From the NCBI RefSeq assembly GCF_028554725.1, contig NC_071671.1, forward strand, positions 20,645,501 to 20,709,500: a stretch of DNA of 64,000 bases, in the 5' to 3' direction. Source of the DNA: Zeugodacus cucurbitae. Its lineage: Eukaryota > Arthropoda > Insecta > Diptera > Tephritidae. Below the pieces are notes generated by a model, which was given only the letters and a program-made list of their open reading frames with translations, made no database searches and was not told the origin of the DNA. The position numbers and the translations under genes are program-made. Shown here piece after piece: positions 1 through 11,270 of this stretch (positions are counted from its first letter, which is position 1; every line of letters begins with the position of its first letter).

Positions 1-36
1 ATATAACTTTTCGGTAGAGTGAAAAGTTAAGTTTTT

Positions 37-684
37 ATATCGCTCATTTACTTGAATAGTGTCATAACTCAAAAAACACAATTTTTGAGTTGAGTATGCA
101 GAAATGTGCGCAACTTCATCGTTCATATTGTATAAAAATTTCTTTCCGATACGTAGGAAAATAAACCGTGATATAAGAATGTGCCTTTCTTAAACTTGTT
201 ATCTTGCATTAGTTTTTAACCACAATAACGACACTTCTCAGTTGTGCCAGAATTAGTTATAATATTTTTTACGAAATAAAGACATATTTTGTGTCCCAAC
301 ACATCTTGTGAAAAGGTGAATTTGATTTTCTTTTCAGAAAGAACGACACATTTTGCATTACAGCGATTTTGGTGAAAAATTAATTAAATTTTTCATATTG
401 CTTGTTTTCAGCAAAAACGACACATTTGACTTATGACGGCAAAATTGATTTATATTTTTTACAAATAACGACATAATTCAAAGTGGGTCACATTTATGCC
501 CAAGATAAAGCATTAGTATATTCTATTTGGTCTATTTATGCTCAACATTGTATTTAATATATTACACGCCACTAGATTTGTCAATAAACTAATGGCATTT
601 TACTATATTTGCTAAATAAGAGACAAAAAAACTTTAGAATCGACTTTTTTGAGTTGTGACACTATTCAAGTAAATGAGCGATAT
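37..684. mobile_element. Non-autonomous TIR DNA transposon, 40-bp terminal inverted repeats
   Basis: Positions 37-76 and 645-684 are inverted copies of one 40-bp sequence with a single mismatch by eye, starting ATATCGCTCATTTACTTG. The first four bases, ATAT, are on both sides, so the element proper may be 41-680 with an ATAT target duplication. The interior has no long reading frame. It carries several spaced copies of an ACGACACATT-like motif near both ends, the subterminal repeats expected of transposase-binding sites. The superfamily is not determined; an ATAT flank followed by CG is also seen in the element at 49219-50949. Confidence 0.75.
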
Positions 685-740
685 GGTAATTTAATAAATT
701 GTAAATTTTATATTGAACTTCATTAGTTCTTCAATTTTAT

Positions 741-1167
741 TATACCCTGAACAGGGTATATTAAGTTTGCCACGAAATTTGTAACACCCAGAAGGAAGCG
801 TCGGAGGCCCTATAAAGTATTTATATAAATGATCAGTATGTTGAACTGTGTCGATTTAGCCATGTACGTCTGTCTGTCTGTCTGCAGATGTTATTTTCTC
901 TTCAAGAAGCTGCTCATTTGTCGGAACTGCCGATATCGGACCACTATATCATATAGCTGTCATACAAATGATGAACGATCGGAATCAAGGGCTTGTATGG
1001 AAAACTTCCGCATTTTACTACATATCTTCACGAAATTTGGTGTGAGTTATTGTTCATAGAAATAATTTAATCTCCGAAACAATTTTTCATTTATTACTAA
1101 AAGAAATGCACCTGTGAAAGGTATATTAGCTTCGGTACAGCCGAAGTTAACGTCTTTCCTTGTTTAA
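741..1167 (+). mobile_element. mini-me / DINE-1-like (Helentron class) repeat, family 1
   Basis: The 5' end is a palindrome, TATACCCTG..CAGGGTATA. It is followed by a short GTCTGTCTGTCTG tract, the GTCY proto-microsatellite of dipteran mini-me elements, and the 3' end holds a hairpin CTTCGG..CCGAAG followed by a T-rich tail ending TTTCCTTGTTT. There is no functional reading frame; the short frame at 829-1059 lies inside the repeat. The same layout (5' hairpin, GTCY tract, 3' hairpin, pyrimidine tail) recurs in the commoner family 2 of this window. Assignment to Helentrons is by structure only. Confidence 0.6.
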
Positions 1168-1462
1168 ATTTGGGTTAATTTGCATTTGACTTTAGTTTGA
1201 GTTAAAGTTGAGGTTGAGTTTTATTTGAATTTCAGTAAAAGTTAAATATGAGTTTAATTTGAATTTGAGTTTTATTTTGAGTTTAGTAAAAGAGAAATAT
1301 GAGGTTATTTTAAATTTGAGTAAAAAGTGAATTTGAGTAAAAAACAAATGTGTGTTTAATTTGAATTTTACTTTTATTTTAATTTGAGTAAAAGTTAAAT
1401 ATGAGTTTAATTTGTATTTGCGTTAGATTTCAATTTGAGTAGAAGTTAAATATAAGTCAAAT
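1168..1462 (+). repeat. Degenerate GAGTTTAATTTGAA-type array, left part
   Basis: Loosely periodic repetition of TTTGAGTAAAAGTTAAATATGAGTTTAATTTGAA-like words (roughly 34 bp, highly diverged). The array is cut by the Helentron-like copy 1463-2937 and resumes at 2938. Confidence 0.6.
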
Positions 1463-2937
1463 TATACTCTCGCAACAAAAGTTGCTAAAGAGAGTATTAT
1501 AGTTTTGTTCACATAACGGTTGTTTGTAAGTCCTAAAACTAAACGAGTTAGATATAGGGTTATATATACCAAAGTGATCAGGGTGACGAGTAAAGTTCAA
1601 ATCCGGATGTCTGTCTGTCCGTCCGTCCGTCTGTCCGTCTGTCCGTCCGTGCAAGCTGTAACTTGAGTAAAAATTGAGATATCTTAATGCAACTTGGAAC
1701 ACGTGTTCCTTGGCACCATAAGTTCGAAGATGGGCGGAATCGGACCACTGCCACGCCCACAAAATGGTGATAACCAAAAACACATAGAGAGCTATAACTA
1801 AGCCATAAATAAAGTTATGAAAATAAAACTTGGAACATAGGATCACAATAGGGAGGGGCACATTTGGATGTAAATTTTTTGGAAAAGTGGGCGTGACCAT
1901 GCCCCCAAATATGTTTTTTGTATATATCTTGTAAACCAATAAAGCTATATAAACCAAACTTTCTGCAGTCGTTTCTTTTACCCGTTTCCTTATACAGTCC
2001 AAAAATGAAAGAAATCGGATAATAACCACGCCTACCTCCCATACAAAGGTTAGGTTGAAAATGACTAAAAGTGCGTTAACTCACTAACGAGAAACGTCAG
2101 AAACACCAAATTTTACATAAGAAATGGCAGAAGGAAGCTGCACTGAGATTTTTTTTACAAAATGGAAAATGGGCGTGGCATCGCCCACTTATGGGTCAAA
2201 AACCATATCTCAGGAACTACTCGACAGATTTCAATGAAATTCGGTATATAATATTTTATTGACAGCCTGATGACATGTGTGGAAAATGGCTGAAATCGGT
2301 TCACAACCACGACAACTTTCTTTATAACTCACTTTTGAATTCCATCTAAATCCTTTACTTTATAATATATACATTAGGAACCAATGATGATAACGAAATA
2401 AAACTTTACACAAATACAGTATATGATCTGTGGCATCACTTGTGAAAAAATTGTCGAAAACGGACTATAACTTTTCAAGGCCCCAGATATCGAACATGTT
2501 GAACTCAGCGCCTAAGGTTAAATTTTAACCGAACATATGGGTAAATCTCTCAGCTAATTTAATGTAATTCAGAGGAAATTGTTTTCTGTTCCAAAAGTTA
2601 TTAAAATCGGGTCACAACATCACAACATATACCTAATTATAGGTTTTTCAAAAATTCGTTGGCCTCCAATCTGCATATATGTATTGATTAATATGTGAGA
2701 TATCTTAGCGAATTTAAGTGAGTGTATAGTCTTTCATATAGTGTACCTTGCTGGTGAAAATGAATGAAATCGGTTCAGGAATTTCCGCAGCCCTCATACA
2801 CTATATAGGACGATTTTCGTTATTCTATTAAACTTTATGCCGAATTTATTTGTGCGTTATCTTAATAAAATTTCTTCAATAAATTGCGAGAGTATAAAAT
2901 GTTCGGTTACACCCGAACTTAGCCTTTCCTTACTTAT
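1463..2937 (+). mobile_element. Helentron-like repeat, family 2, copy A (near full length)
   Basis: It begins TATACTCTCGCAAC with a hairpin (GCAAC..GTTGC inside TACTCTC..GAGAGTA) and continues with a GTCTGTCTGTCC..GTCCGTCC tract. It ends with TTGCGAGAGTATAAAATG, then a hairpin GTTCGG..CCGAAC and the tail CTTAGCCTTTCCTTACTT. Outer ends therefore share an inverted ATACTCTCGCAA. Its interior has no transposase and looks non-autonomous. This copy is about 1.47 kb and is the best reference for the other copies here: 4086, 11271, 13943, 23498, 27018, 33735 and 59528. It sits inside the GAGTTTAATTTGAA array with no clear target duplication. Confidence 0.7.
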
Positions 2938-3115
2938 TTTGATTTGAGTTAAATTTGAATTTGAGTAAAAGTTAAATTTGAGTTTAATTTGAATTCAAGT
3001 TTAATTTGTATTTGAGTTTTATTTTAATTTGAGTAAAAGTTCAATATGATTTTATTTTGAATTTAAGTCTAATTTTAAATTGAGTTATAATTAAATATGA
3101 GTTTAAATTGATAAA
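2938..3115 (+). repeat. Degenerate GAGTTTAATTTGAA-type array, right part
   Basis: Continuation of the same word pattern seen at 1168-1462, resuming directly after the 3' tail of the Helentron-like copy. The two halves were one array before the insertion. Confidence 0.55.
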
Positions 3116-3748
3116 AATTTTGTAAAGATATTTTTGATTTTCTTGTGAATCTGTTCTGCTTTATTTGCTAACGCACACAGCATAGCATCAACTAACATTT
3201 TAAGAGACCTATCCTCAATCGACCTCATCAAACCACAGCAATTTTCTCAAAATTTCACCACAAATTTGTAATAATTTCGATCATTATTTATGTGGCCAAA
3301 AGCCAAAAATAATGCTAAACCACATTCAGAAACGGCTACATATTTTCGTAGCATACTTTGTGGCGCTGATGCGTAGCAAATGTGTTGATTGGTACAGCGC
3401 CTATCGACTTAGGCAAAACAAGGCGTTGATGAAGGCGTTCATTAGCAATCATGTCGATGGCCTCATTCATCAATAAGCAGAAAAAATTTAAATTTATTTA
3501 GTACTTGATTGTTGAACTGATGAGTAGGTTGAACAAGAGTAGTATGAGCGTTGAAAAGATCAAAAACTATTATATTAAAACAATATTGTACTCTAAATTA
3601 ATATTTTATATACTATATAACATAATTTCTAGCCTTTTTCTGTGTTCAAACATTTTTAATGATTTATAACTTATCTTTTTATGCCTTAAAACTCAACAAA
3701 GAGAATTTGCCAGTGTTTCATATATAAAAGCAAGTCTTAATATATATT
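3116..3748. other. No gene seen; AT-rich intergenic DNA
   Basis: No coding-like frame, no paired inverted repeats and no similarity to the other repeats of this window noticed. Confidence 0.5.
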
Positions 3749-3800
3749 TATACTCTCGCAACAAAGTTGCAAACGAGAGTATTATAGTTTGTTTTCTACT
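3749..3800 (+). mobile_element. Helentron-like family 2, 5' terminal fragment
   Basis: About 45 bp matching the 5' hairpin of family 2 (TATACTCTCGCAACAAAG..GAGAGTATTATAG), after which similarity stops. It is a short relic just upstream of the mariner at 3941. Confidence 0.6.
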
Positions 3801-4006
3801 AAAACAAATTATTCAATTTTTATTACTGAAATTTTATTCCTTTAAACCCTCGCAGAATTGATTCACTACAAAACTTAGACCAATATTATACATTTCCTCT
3901 TTAGATATACTAAAACCAACATTTATATAATACTATAATACGAGGGCGGCTATATATATTTCTGGCCTAATAATGAAAATAGGAATATTTATCAACGAAA
4001 ATGGTT

Positions 4007-4085
4007 TTATTGTTTTTCAAAATATTCTCCATCAAGATTTATACACTTTTGCATGCGCTCAAACCAATTTTCGAATCACTTTTTT
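4007..4085 (-). pseudogene. mariner transposase, C-terminal remnant
   Basis: On the minus strand the short frame reads ...WFERMQKCINLDGEYFEKQ-stop, the conserved C-terminus of mariner transposases (the W-F-x-R-M-x-K-C-I and G-E-Y-F motifs), with the stop at 4007-4009. It is cut off upstream by the insertion boundary near 4086. Confidence 0.75.
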
Positions 4086-6407
4086 ATGCTCTCGCCACCT
4101 GTTGCGCAGAGTATTATAGTTTTGTTCACATAACGGTTGTTTGTGTCACCAAGAAATATAAGAGTTAGATATGGGGTTGTATATACATAAATGATCAGGA
4201 TGACGAGTGGATTTGAAATCCGGATGTCTGTCCGTGCAAGCGATAACTTGAGTAAAAATTAAGGTATCTTAATGAAACTTGGAACACATGTTCCTTGGCA
4301 CCCTGAGGAGGTTGCTTTCGCTGGGCAATGGGCAAAATCGGCCAACTGCCACGCCCACAAAACAGCGGAAACCGAAAACCTATACAGTGTCATAACTAAG
4401 CCATAAATAAAGTTATGAAAATAAAATTTGCAATATAGGATCACATTAGGGAGGGGCACATTTGGATGTAATTTTTTTTTTTTAAAGTGGGCATGACCCC
4501 GCCCCAAATAGGTTTTTTCTATATAACTCTTCCTGCAGTCAGTTCTTTTAGCCATTTCCTTATACAGTCCAAAAATGAAAGAAATCGGATAATAACCACG
4601 CCAACCTCCCACACAAAGTTTAGGTTGAAAATTATTAAAAGTGCGTTAACACATTAACGAAAAACGTCAGAAACACCAAATTTTTCTGCACTGAGATTTT
4701 TTTTAAAATGGAAAATGGGTGTGGCGTCGCCCACTTATAGGCCAAAAACCATATCTCAAGAACTATTTGATCGATTTCAATGCAATTCAGTATATAACAC
4801 TTTCTTGACACCCTGATGACACGAGTGGAATATGGGCGAAATCGGTTCACAACTACGTCTACTACCCATATAACTCAATTTTGAATTCTTTTGATTCGTT
4901 CACTTTATAATACATATATACATTAGGAACAAATGAAGATAGCGGAATAAAGCATGACACAAATACTGTATTTGAGCTGTGACATCACTTGTGGAAAAAT
5001 TGTCAAAATCGAATCATGACTTTTCAAGGCCCCTGATATCGAACATGAAGGACTCAGTGCCTAAGGGCAATTTTTCACCGAAAATATAGGTAAATCCCTC
5101 AGATATTTTTATGTAATTCATTTCCTCTGAATTTTTTTCTTATAACAGTTTCTCTCTGTACCTTAAAAGGCTAAAAATCGGGTCATAACCAGAGAGCTGC
5201 AACGGGTATATCATTTTCGTGCACACTCGAATGTCCACTCTGATTTTGTTTGATTAAACTTTTCGGTATGAATACACGTATTGATCGCTTGGAGACATGT
5301 TCAAAACGAACGAGTCTTTCGCGACACTCGAACCACAAGCATATATGCTTATTTTAACAGAGTGCCGAGTTGACACTCGTTTGTGAACGAGCTGGAACTC
5401 TAACCCGATCGTATTGAATGTGATCGAGTCACACATGAGTGTGCACAAAATTTCAGAATATGTATGTATGTAATTGGCAGTCATGCTATTACTGCGTAGT
5501 GATTGTCAACGATTATTGGTTTTGTTTGTTTTGTTTACTTTTTATAATTCATAATGACAACGATAGAAAATTCGGATTGTGAGAACATTTCCAATGGCAC
5601 AAACACCTTATCTGGTCTACACCTAAAATTTGTGATTTAAAAAAAAAATTAAAATATTTAAGTGCAATGAAATGTTTTTTATTTATGATTTATGAATTAA
5701 TAAATAAAATAAGTTTTGAGTGAATTCTATTCTTAAATTGAATTATTCTTTTATAATATGTACTATGTACGTCTAATATTCAAATTATTCAACCAAAAAA
5801 GCTAAGACAGAACGCGTCATCCCGACGCCAACATACATACATATGTGTGTACGTATGTTTATCTATTATTTTTTGGTCTTCGAGTGCCACTCGAGTGTGT
5901 CGATCACAATCAACACGTGCACGACACACCCGAAAATATAATATACATAAAATCCGAGTTTGCTGCTTGCACTCGAAGATAGGACCGTCGTGATTGTTCG
6001 TTTGCGTTATTTTCGCTTCGGGTTCCAAACTCGATCGAACACGTGTTTGAAGAGTGTTACGACACACTCGTACCGAATTTAAGCTAGTGTGATTGAACAC
6101 ACTCGAACATACCCGAAGCTGCTCTCTGGTCATAACTTCCCCCAGATCCCATATACCTAATTATAAGTAATATTAAATTAAGTGAGCGTATAGTCTTCGA
6201 TACATTGTATCTTGGTGGTGAAAACGAGTGAAATCGGTTTAGGAATTACCTCAGTCCCCATATACTATTTATGATGATTTTCGATATTCTGTTGAACTGT
6301 ATGCCGAAGATATGGGTCGAATTGTGTTATCTTTATAAATTACATCAATAAATTGCGAGAGTATAAAATGTTCGGTTGCACCCGAACTTAGCCCTTCCTT
6401 ACTTGTT
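4086..6407 (+). mobile_element. Helentron-like family 2, copy B, inserted in mariner
   Basis: It starts with a degraded 5' end (GCTCTCGCC..GTATTATAG) and runs through the conserved interior, including GATCAGGATGACGAG and a shortened GTCTGTCCGTGC tract. It ends TTGCGAGAGTATAAAATG, GTTCGGTTGCACCCGAAC and CTTCCTTACTTGTTT. Without the hAT-type MITE at 5190-6128 its length is about 1.38 kb, close to copy A. It lies at the point where the mariner transposase lost its middle, so the insertion and the deletion may be linked. Confidence 0.75.
5190..6128. mobile_element. Non-autonomous hAT-type element (939 bp) with 8-bp target duplication
   Basis: The flanks are perfect 8-bp direct repeats GTCATAAC at 5182-5189 and 6129-6136. 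The termini are inverted: CAGAGAGCTGCAACGGGT on the left and CAGAGAGCAGCTTCGGGT read inward from the right. A CAGAG start and 8-bp duplications fit the hAT superfamily. The interior lacks a transposase but contains many CACTCGA/TCGAGTG copies concentrated toward both ends, the usual pattern of hAT subterminal binding repeats. Confidence 0.85.
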
Positions 6408-6799
6408 TGAGCCTTTTTTTGAGCGATTGTCAAATTGTGCGGGATCCAACGAGAACAAACCTTTTTTACGGCCAGATGTTCATGCAATATCGAATGTACA
6501 TATGCTGGTGGGAGAAATGCATAGGCATGCCTTTATCTGAAGGTATGTTACATGACGGTCTTGCATTATCAGTTCACGTACGACATCGATGTTTTCTGGC
6601 ACAACGGCTGTTTTTGGACGACCTTCACGGAATTCGTCTTTGAGCGAGCGTCGGCCACGATTGATCGATGTACCAGTTTTTCACAGTGCTATAGGAAGGT
6701 GCTTAATAGCCATACAATTATTTTAGTGCATCGAAGCACTCTTGTCGCGATAATCCACGTCGAAATGATCGCACGAAAATGTTCACGAGTTAATTCCAT
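6408..6799 (-). pseudogene. mariner transposase, N-terminal part
   Basis: The minus-strand frame opens at ATG 6797-6799 with MELTREHF and contains the mariner DNA-binding region: NRGRRSLKDEFREGRPK, then VPENIDVVRELIMQDRHVTY and HEHLAVKKVCSRWIPHNLTI. It is interrupted by at least one stop in the first 40 codons and ends at the Helentron-like insertion. The D,D,D catalytic region is absent. Non-functional remnant. Confidence 0.8.
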
Positions 6800-6974
6800 T
6801 TTTTGGCCGAGAAGAATTTTTTTAATTCCTGTAAATAAAACATTTCACGATTAAATGACAAAACGTTCTAAGGATGTTATGCTAAAATTGTCAAACTTTC
6901 CAGTGGAAATGTCAGATTGCACCTGGCAACACATAGTGTTGCCTAGGCCAGAAATATATATAGCAGCCCTCGTA

Positions 6975-7781
6975 CAGTAGCAGGCCATAAATTTTACTTG
7001 AAATTTCTATGAAACAAAATTTGTTTTAGAACTCTGTACTGAATTGCTAAATTAACAAATAATATAGATATTCATAGTTTTACAACTTCTAATTAAATTT
7101 AATATAACTTTAACCGTTGTTAAGCATTTAATTGATCAAAAAATAACTCAATACTAATCGAAAAGTATGTTAGAACTTTGTGCTAAACTTCTATATATGC
7201 TCTGAAATGATATTATACGCTGAAATTTCATGTCTAACGAACACAATTACTTCTGGTAGAAGGCATTTGAAATTTAAATAAGTATAAGTATTTACTAAAA
7301 TTTACGCTTGTTCTAAAATATATCATGCAACAATTCAACATTTGTTATTATTATCTTCATAAAATTAACTTATAACTAAAAACTTGTAATATTAAATTTT
7401 GAAATAATAATTAAATAACTTTCAGTTAGTTTAGTTTACCTGAGAAACTCATTTATAATATTTATTTTCGTATTCACGTATACCGAAACTTTTAAGTACT
7501 AAATTTGGTTTTTAGTACTAATTAAATTTTGTACTAAAAATTTGAATTGTAATGCAATCTTGCTGTATTGAGGTCTAAAGTCTGTTTTAAGTTTTTTTAT
7601 AAATTCGCTAATAAGTCTTCACTTCCAATTTTAAAATCACAACTCCACTATCTCAAATTAAATTCATTTGTAATCAAATTTGCGGTTGGCAAAATGTGGG
7701 TGCGTAATTGATAAGCAAATATTCCAGTGAAAATTCACAGCAGCCACAGTCCGCATGTTAGAGACCTGAATTCCTTTGTCA
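6975..7781. other. No gene seen; AT-rich
   Basis: Very AT-rich with no convincing reading frame. The first TGTACTAAAA-type motifs of the downstream cluster appear from about 7495. Confidence 0.5.
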
Positions 7782-9545
7782 ATGTATCAAAGGCTATTTT
7801 GCAGTTGTTATTGGCAACAAGTCACGACACCGGCCAACTGCTACAACAATAGCAATAGCAAAAGCTTCACGCCTCGCCAAAAGAAAAGTGGCTACCAGGG
7901 TACTGATGACGAGCGACAGGCCAGCATGTTAAGCTGTCAAGAGCTGTCGAGCCAAATGATTGGAAAGCAAAACGTGAGTGACCCAAACTTAGTGGATGGA
8001 AGGCGAAGAGGTGTAAGCTTCTATGCTTTTGTGAGAATTGATTTCTGTGGAGTGTAATACTAAAGACCCAACTCGAACTCGAAACTAATTTAGTATTCGA
8101 TCTACATTCCGAACACTATTTTGGTTCTGATTCCCAACCTTATTCCGACCACATTAGGGATCCGCAATTCATTAATGAGTCTGATGGATGTGAATCCAAT
8201 TTGTATCTGAAAGTGAACTTTGGAGTTACCTTAGGAAGAAGGATCAAATAGATTTTGATTTGGTAATATTTCAGAAACGAAAAATACTTAATGATTGCAT
8301 ATAAAACCCCTCAGTACGAAGCCCAAATGAACGTCAACCAGAATGTCTATTTCAAACAGGGTTGCAAACAAATGCATATTAGTACAATAAAACCAAAACT
8401 TAAAAAAATGATAGTGAGGCGAGAAAATCTGGAAGCTCAGCCTTGAACAGCTTGAAACGATATAAAAACCAAGCAAAGAGACCACCAAAAATATTTAACA
8501 ATACCACCCACATGAAAACTGTAAATTTAGTAGGAAACCTTTTGGCGAAAAGTTAAACAAATTTGCTAAAAAATTCATAATAATTTAAAGAACACAAATT
8601 TTAGCTAACAATTATACAATTTAAATAGTGAAAGACAGCCCATCGTGGACTTCTTGCAATACAAAACAATTGTGCGCCCAAAACTCTACAAACCTCTATG
8701 ATAAGCGCATTAATTTCAATATATAATAATATATTTTAACATATCATAAGTACATTTTGACATTTGAGATTTATTACAATTATTCTTTATAATAATTATA
8801 AGACTCGAGCTCAGTACTATATTTAGTACTTAAATATGTTGTACTAAAATGTTGTACAATCTTTTAACTTGTACTAATATTATGCTATTTGACCTTACAC
8901 TCGTTAAAATGTGTACTAAATAATTATCTTAGCAGCAAACATAAATAATTTTGAGATTTATGAAATAATATTTTCTAATTGCGATTTGTACTAAGAATAA
9001 GCAGTTAGAAATAGTGTACTAAAAATTCCGTAGAGCATATAATTTTAAATAATGTACTAATATTCGTGCTAATGATTATTTTTTACATACTACATTCTTG
9101 TACTAAAAATATGATGTTTAACTTCAAATATGTACAAAATAATTGACTTAACAGTAAAAAGCATAATCTTTGACTAAAAATAATATAAAATATTTAAACT
9201 TTTAGGGTTTTGCATTAAAAACCAGTACTAAATTTTGTACTAAAAATTTTCTATAGATGATAATAATGTGCTACAATTCATTATCAAACATTTTTGTCTT
9301 ACTAAGCTATGAAGAATTACATTAGTTAATAAATAATTTTTTGTACTAAAAATTTTTTTCGCAAAGCAAAACTAATTTTTTTGTACAAATTTTAAGTACA
9401 CATATTTTAGAACTAATTTTTTAATGTACTATAATTGTATAAGTTTTTAAAACAAATTTAAATATATTAAACATATATTTTACATTTTCGCAAAACTTTT
9501 AGTACTAAATTTTTAGTACTAAATAAAGCACTAAAACTCTTTTTA
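7490..9545. repeat. Dense cluster of TGTACTAAAA motifs (part 1)
   Basis: The words TGTACTAAAA, AGTACTAAAT and the perfect palindrome TTTAGTACTAAA recur around twenty times, both strands, without fixed spacing, within otherwise AT-rich DNA. Density is highest at 8800-9540. The cluster resumes at 11160-12350 on the far side of an RTE and a Helentron-like insertion. Confidence 0.55.
7805..7973 (+). CDS. Candidate internal coding exon of an unrecognised host gene
   Basis: A GC-richer island in AT-rich DNA. After TTTTGCAG (possible acceptor ending at 7804) the frame reads CYWQQVTTPANCYNNSNS, then ..KKSGYQGTDDERQASMLS and ends QMIGKQN before GTGAGT at 7974, a strong donor. Codon choice is coding-like (many AGC, AAC, CAG, GAG). 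No partner exons are visible and the family is not recognised. The polypyrimidine tract upstream is weak, so this remains a candidate. Confidence 0.4.
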
Positions 9546-9837
9546 AATTGAATTTTTTTCTAACGCACATGCATTTTTCTTCAAAAATTTAAATTATTTG
9601 CCTTCAATATAATTTTAAAATGATGGCTCTACCATAACTTTATAAATCTATTTATGACCGTTATAGCTAAGCAGTAAAATTTTATTTTGCATTTTCGCTC
9701 CACCCAGTGCAGTTCATTCCTCATGCACACACAGACAAGCATAACTTCGAGTCGAGTTCAATCGATAGTGTCCATTTTCCACTTCAATTCTACTTGTACC
9801 AGCAAAAGCTCCACTCTGTTTATTTCTTTAGTATAGT

Positions 9838-10660
9838 ATGATATTGATATCATCGGAAGCAACAACCGCGCCGTTTGTTCTGCTTTTTCCCGCATGGATA
9901 AGGAGGCGAAGCGAATGGGTCTGGAGGTGAATGAGGACAAGACGAAATATCTCCTGTCATCAAACAAACAGTCGGCGCATTCGCGTCTTGGCTCCCACGT
10001 CACTGTTTACAGTCATAACTTCGAGGTCGTAGATAATTTCGTATACCTGGGAACCAGCATCAACAACACGAACAATGTCAGCCTTGAAATCCAGCGCAGA
10101 ATAACTCTTGTCAACAGGTGCTACTTTGGACTGAGTAGGCAATTGAACAGTAAAGTCCTCTCTCGACGAACCAAAATCAAGCTCTACAAGTCGCTTATCA
10201 TTCCCGTCCTGCTTTACGGTGCAGAAGCTTGGACGATGTCAACATCAGATGAGACGACACTAGGAGTTTTCGAGAGGAAAATTTTGCGTAAGATTTATGG
10301 TCCTAAGAACATTGGCAACGGCGAATACCGCAGACGGTGGAACGATGAGCTGTACGAGTTATACGACGACATTGACATAGTTCAGCGAATAAAAAGACAG
10401 CGGCTACGCTGGCTAGGTCATGTTGTCCGAATGGACGAAAACACTCCAGCCCTGAAAGTGTTCGATGCAGTACCCGCCGGAGGAAGCCGAGGAAGGGGAA
10501 GGCCTCCACTCCGTTGGAGGGACCAGGTGGAGAGCGACCTGGTTACACTTGGGATCACCAACTGGCGCCGAACTGCGAAGGAGAGAGAGAGGTGGCGCAC
10601 TATCATCGATTCGGCTATAACCGGCTAAACGGTTGCAACGCCAATCACATAGTAGACAAC
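9838..10660 (+). mobile_element. RTE-clade non-LTR retrotransposon, 5'-truncated copy 1
   Basis: The frame is open from about 9840 to the stop at 10626-10628. It begins inside the RT active-site region (DIDIIG, the tail of YADDIDIIG) and runs through RT subdomains 6-7 (EDKTKYLL, VYLGTSI), the thumb (YKSLIIPVLLYGAEAW) and the C-terminal RWLGHVVRMDENTPALKVFD and GRGRPPLRWRDQVESDL motifs typical of RTE proteins. The EN and most of the RT are missing through 5' truncation. A short 3' UTR ends CGGTTGCAACGCCAATCACAT. Closely similar to the copies at 14108 and 57785. Confidence 0.85.
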
Positions 10661-11270
10661 AATTTTCCCGCTAAAGCTTCTCCACTTTTGTACTTTGAGA
10701 ATCTCATAAAAGTTTTATTTTGGGTTTTTTGATGTAGCCTGATACTCTTAAAAATTAAATAACTTTGTGTTTTTCTAATGTTGAAATGTTGTATGTTTTT
10801 AAATTGATGTGTTTTAGGAATGCCTAAAAGCTTTGAAAACCCCAAAAGCGAAAATGATCTCTTACGAAGACATTATAAGAATCTTTCAAATATGCAGTTT
10901 TTATGTAGACAACATAAGAAATAATCGATAATTCAAAGATATTGGCAGCAAAAAATATATTTAAAAATATTGAAAAAATGTTTTTATAATTTAATTTTAT
11001 TTTAAAAAAAATTTTGTCTATAATATTGTTAGTTTTAGTTCCAAGTTTTATACACACATTTATTTACACCTTAGTTATTTATAATTGAGATAATTCTAAC
11101 AAAACTGATCAAATTGAGTCAGAAAACATGTTTCTATTTTTGTTCTAAAGTCATATTTTGTACTAGGAAGGCGATAAGATAGAGACCCTATAATCTTTTA
11201 GTACACAAAGGATTGTAATAAAGAGAAAACAAAAGTTAAGAATAAATCAAATACAATAAAAAACAAGTAC
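10661..11270. other. No gene seen; AT-rich
   Basis: AT-rich sequence with no supported coding frame. Two TGTACTA-type motifs near 11158-11205 join the surrounding motif cluster. Confidence 0.5.

Larger units (their letters stand above)
3941..6972 (-). mobile_element. mariner element (tephritid type), internally deleted and carrying nested insertions
   Basis: TIRs of about 29 bp begin CGAGGGCGGCTATATATA at 3941 and, on the other strand, CGAGGGCTGCTATATATA from 6972. TA target duplications lie at 3939-3940 and 6973-6974. The transposase is on the minus strand: its N-terminal part is right of the insertion (6408-6799) and only its last residues are left of it (4007-4085). The catalytic middle of the transposase is missing, so this copy cannot move itself. 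A Helentron-like copy (4086-6407) separates the two halves and itself carries a hAT-type MITE. Confidence 0.85.

Noticed and set aside
829..1059. 76-codon plus-strand frame
   Set aside because: Lies wholly inside the mini-me-like repeat and crosses its GTCT tract; no protein family.
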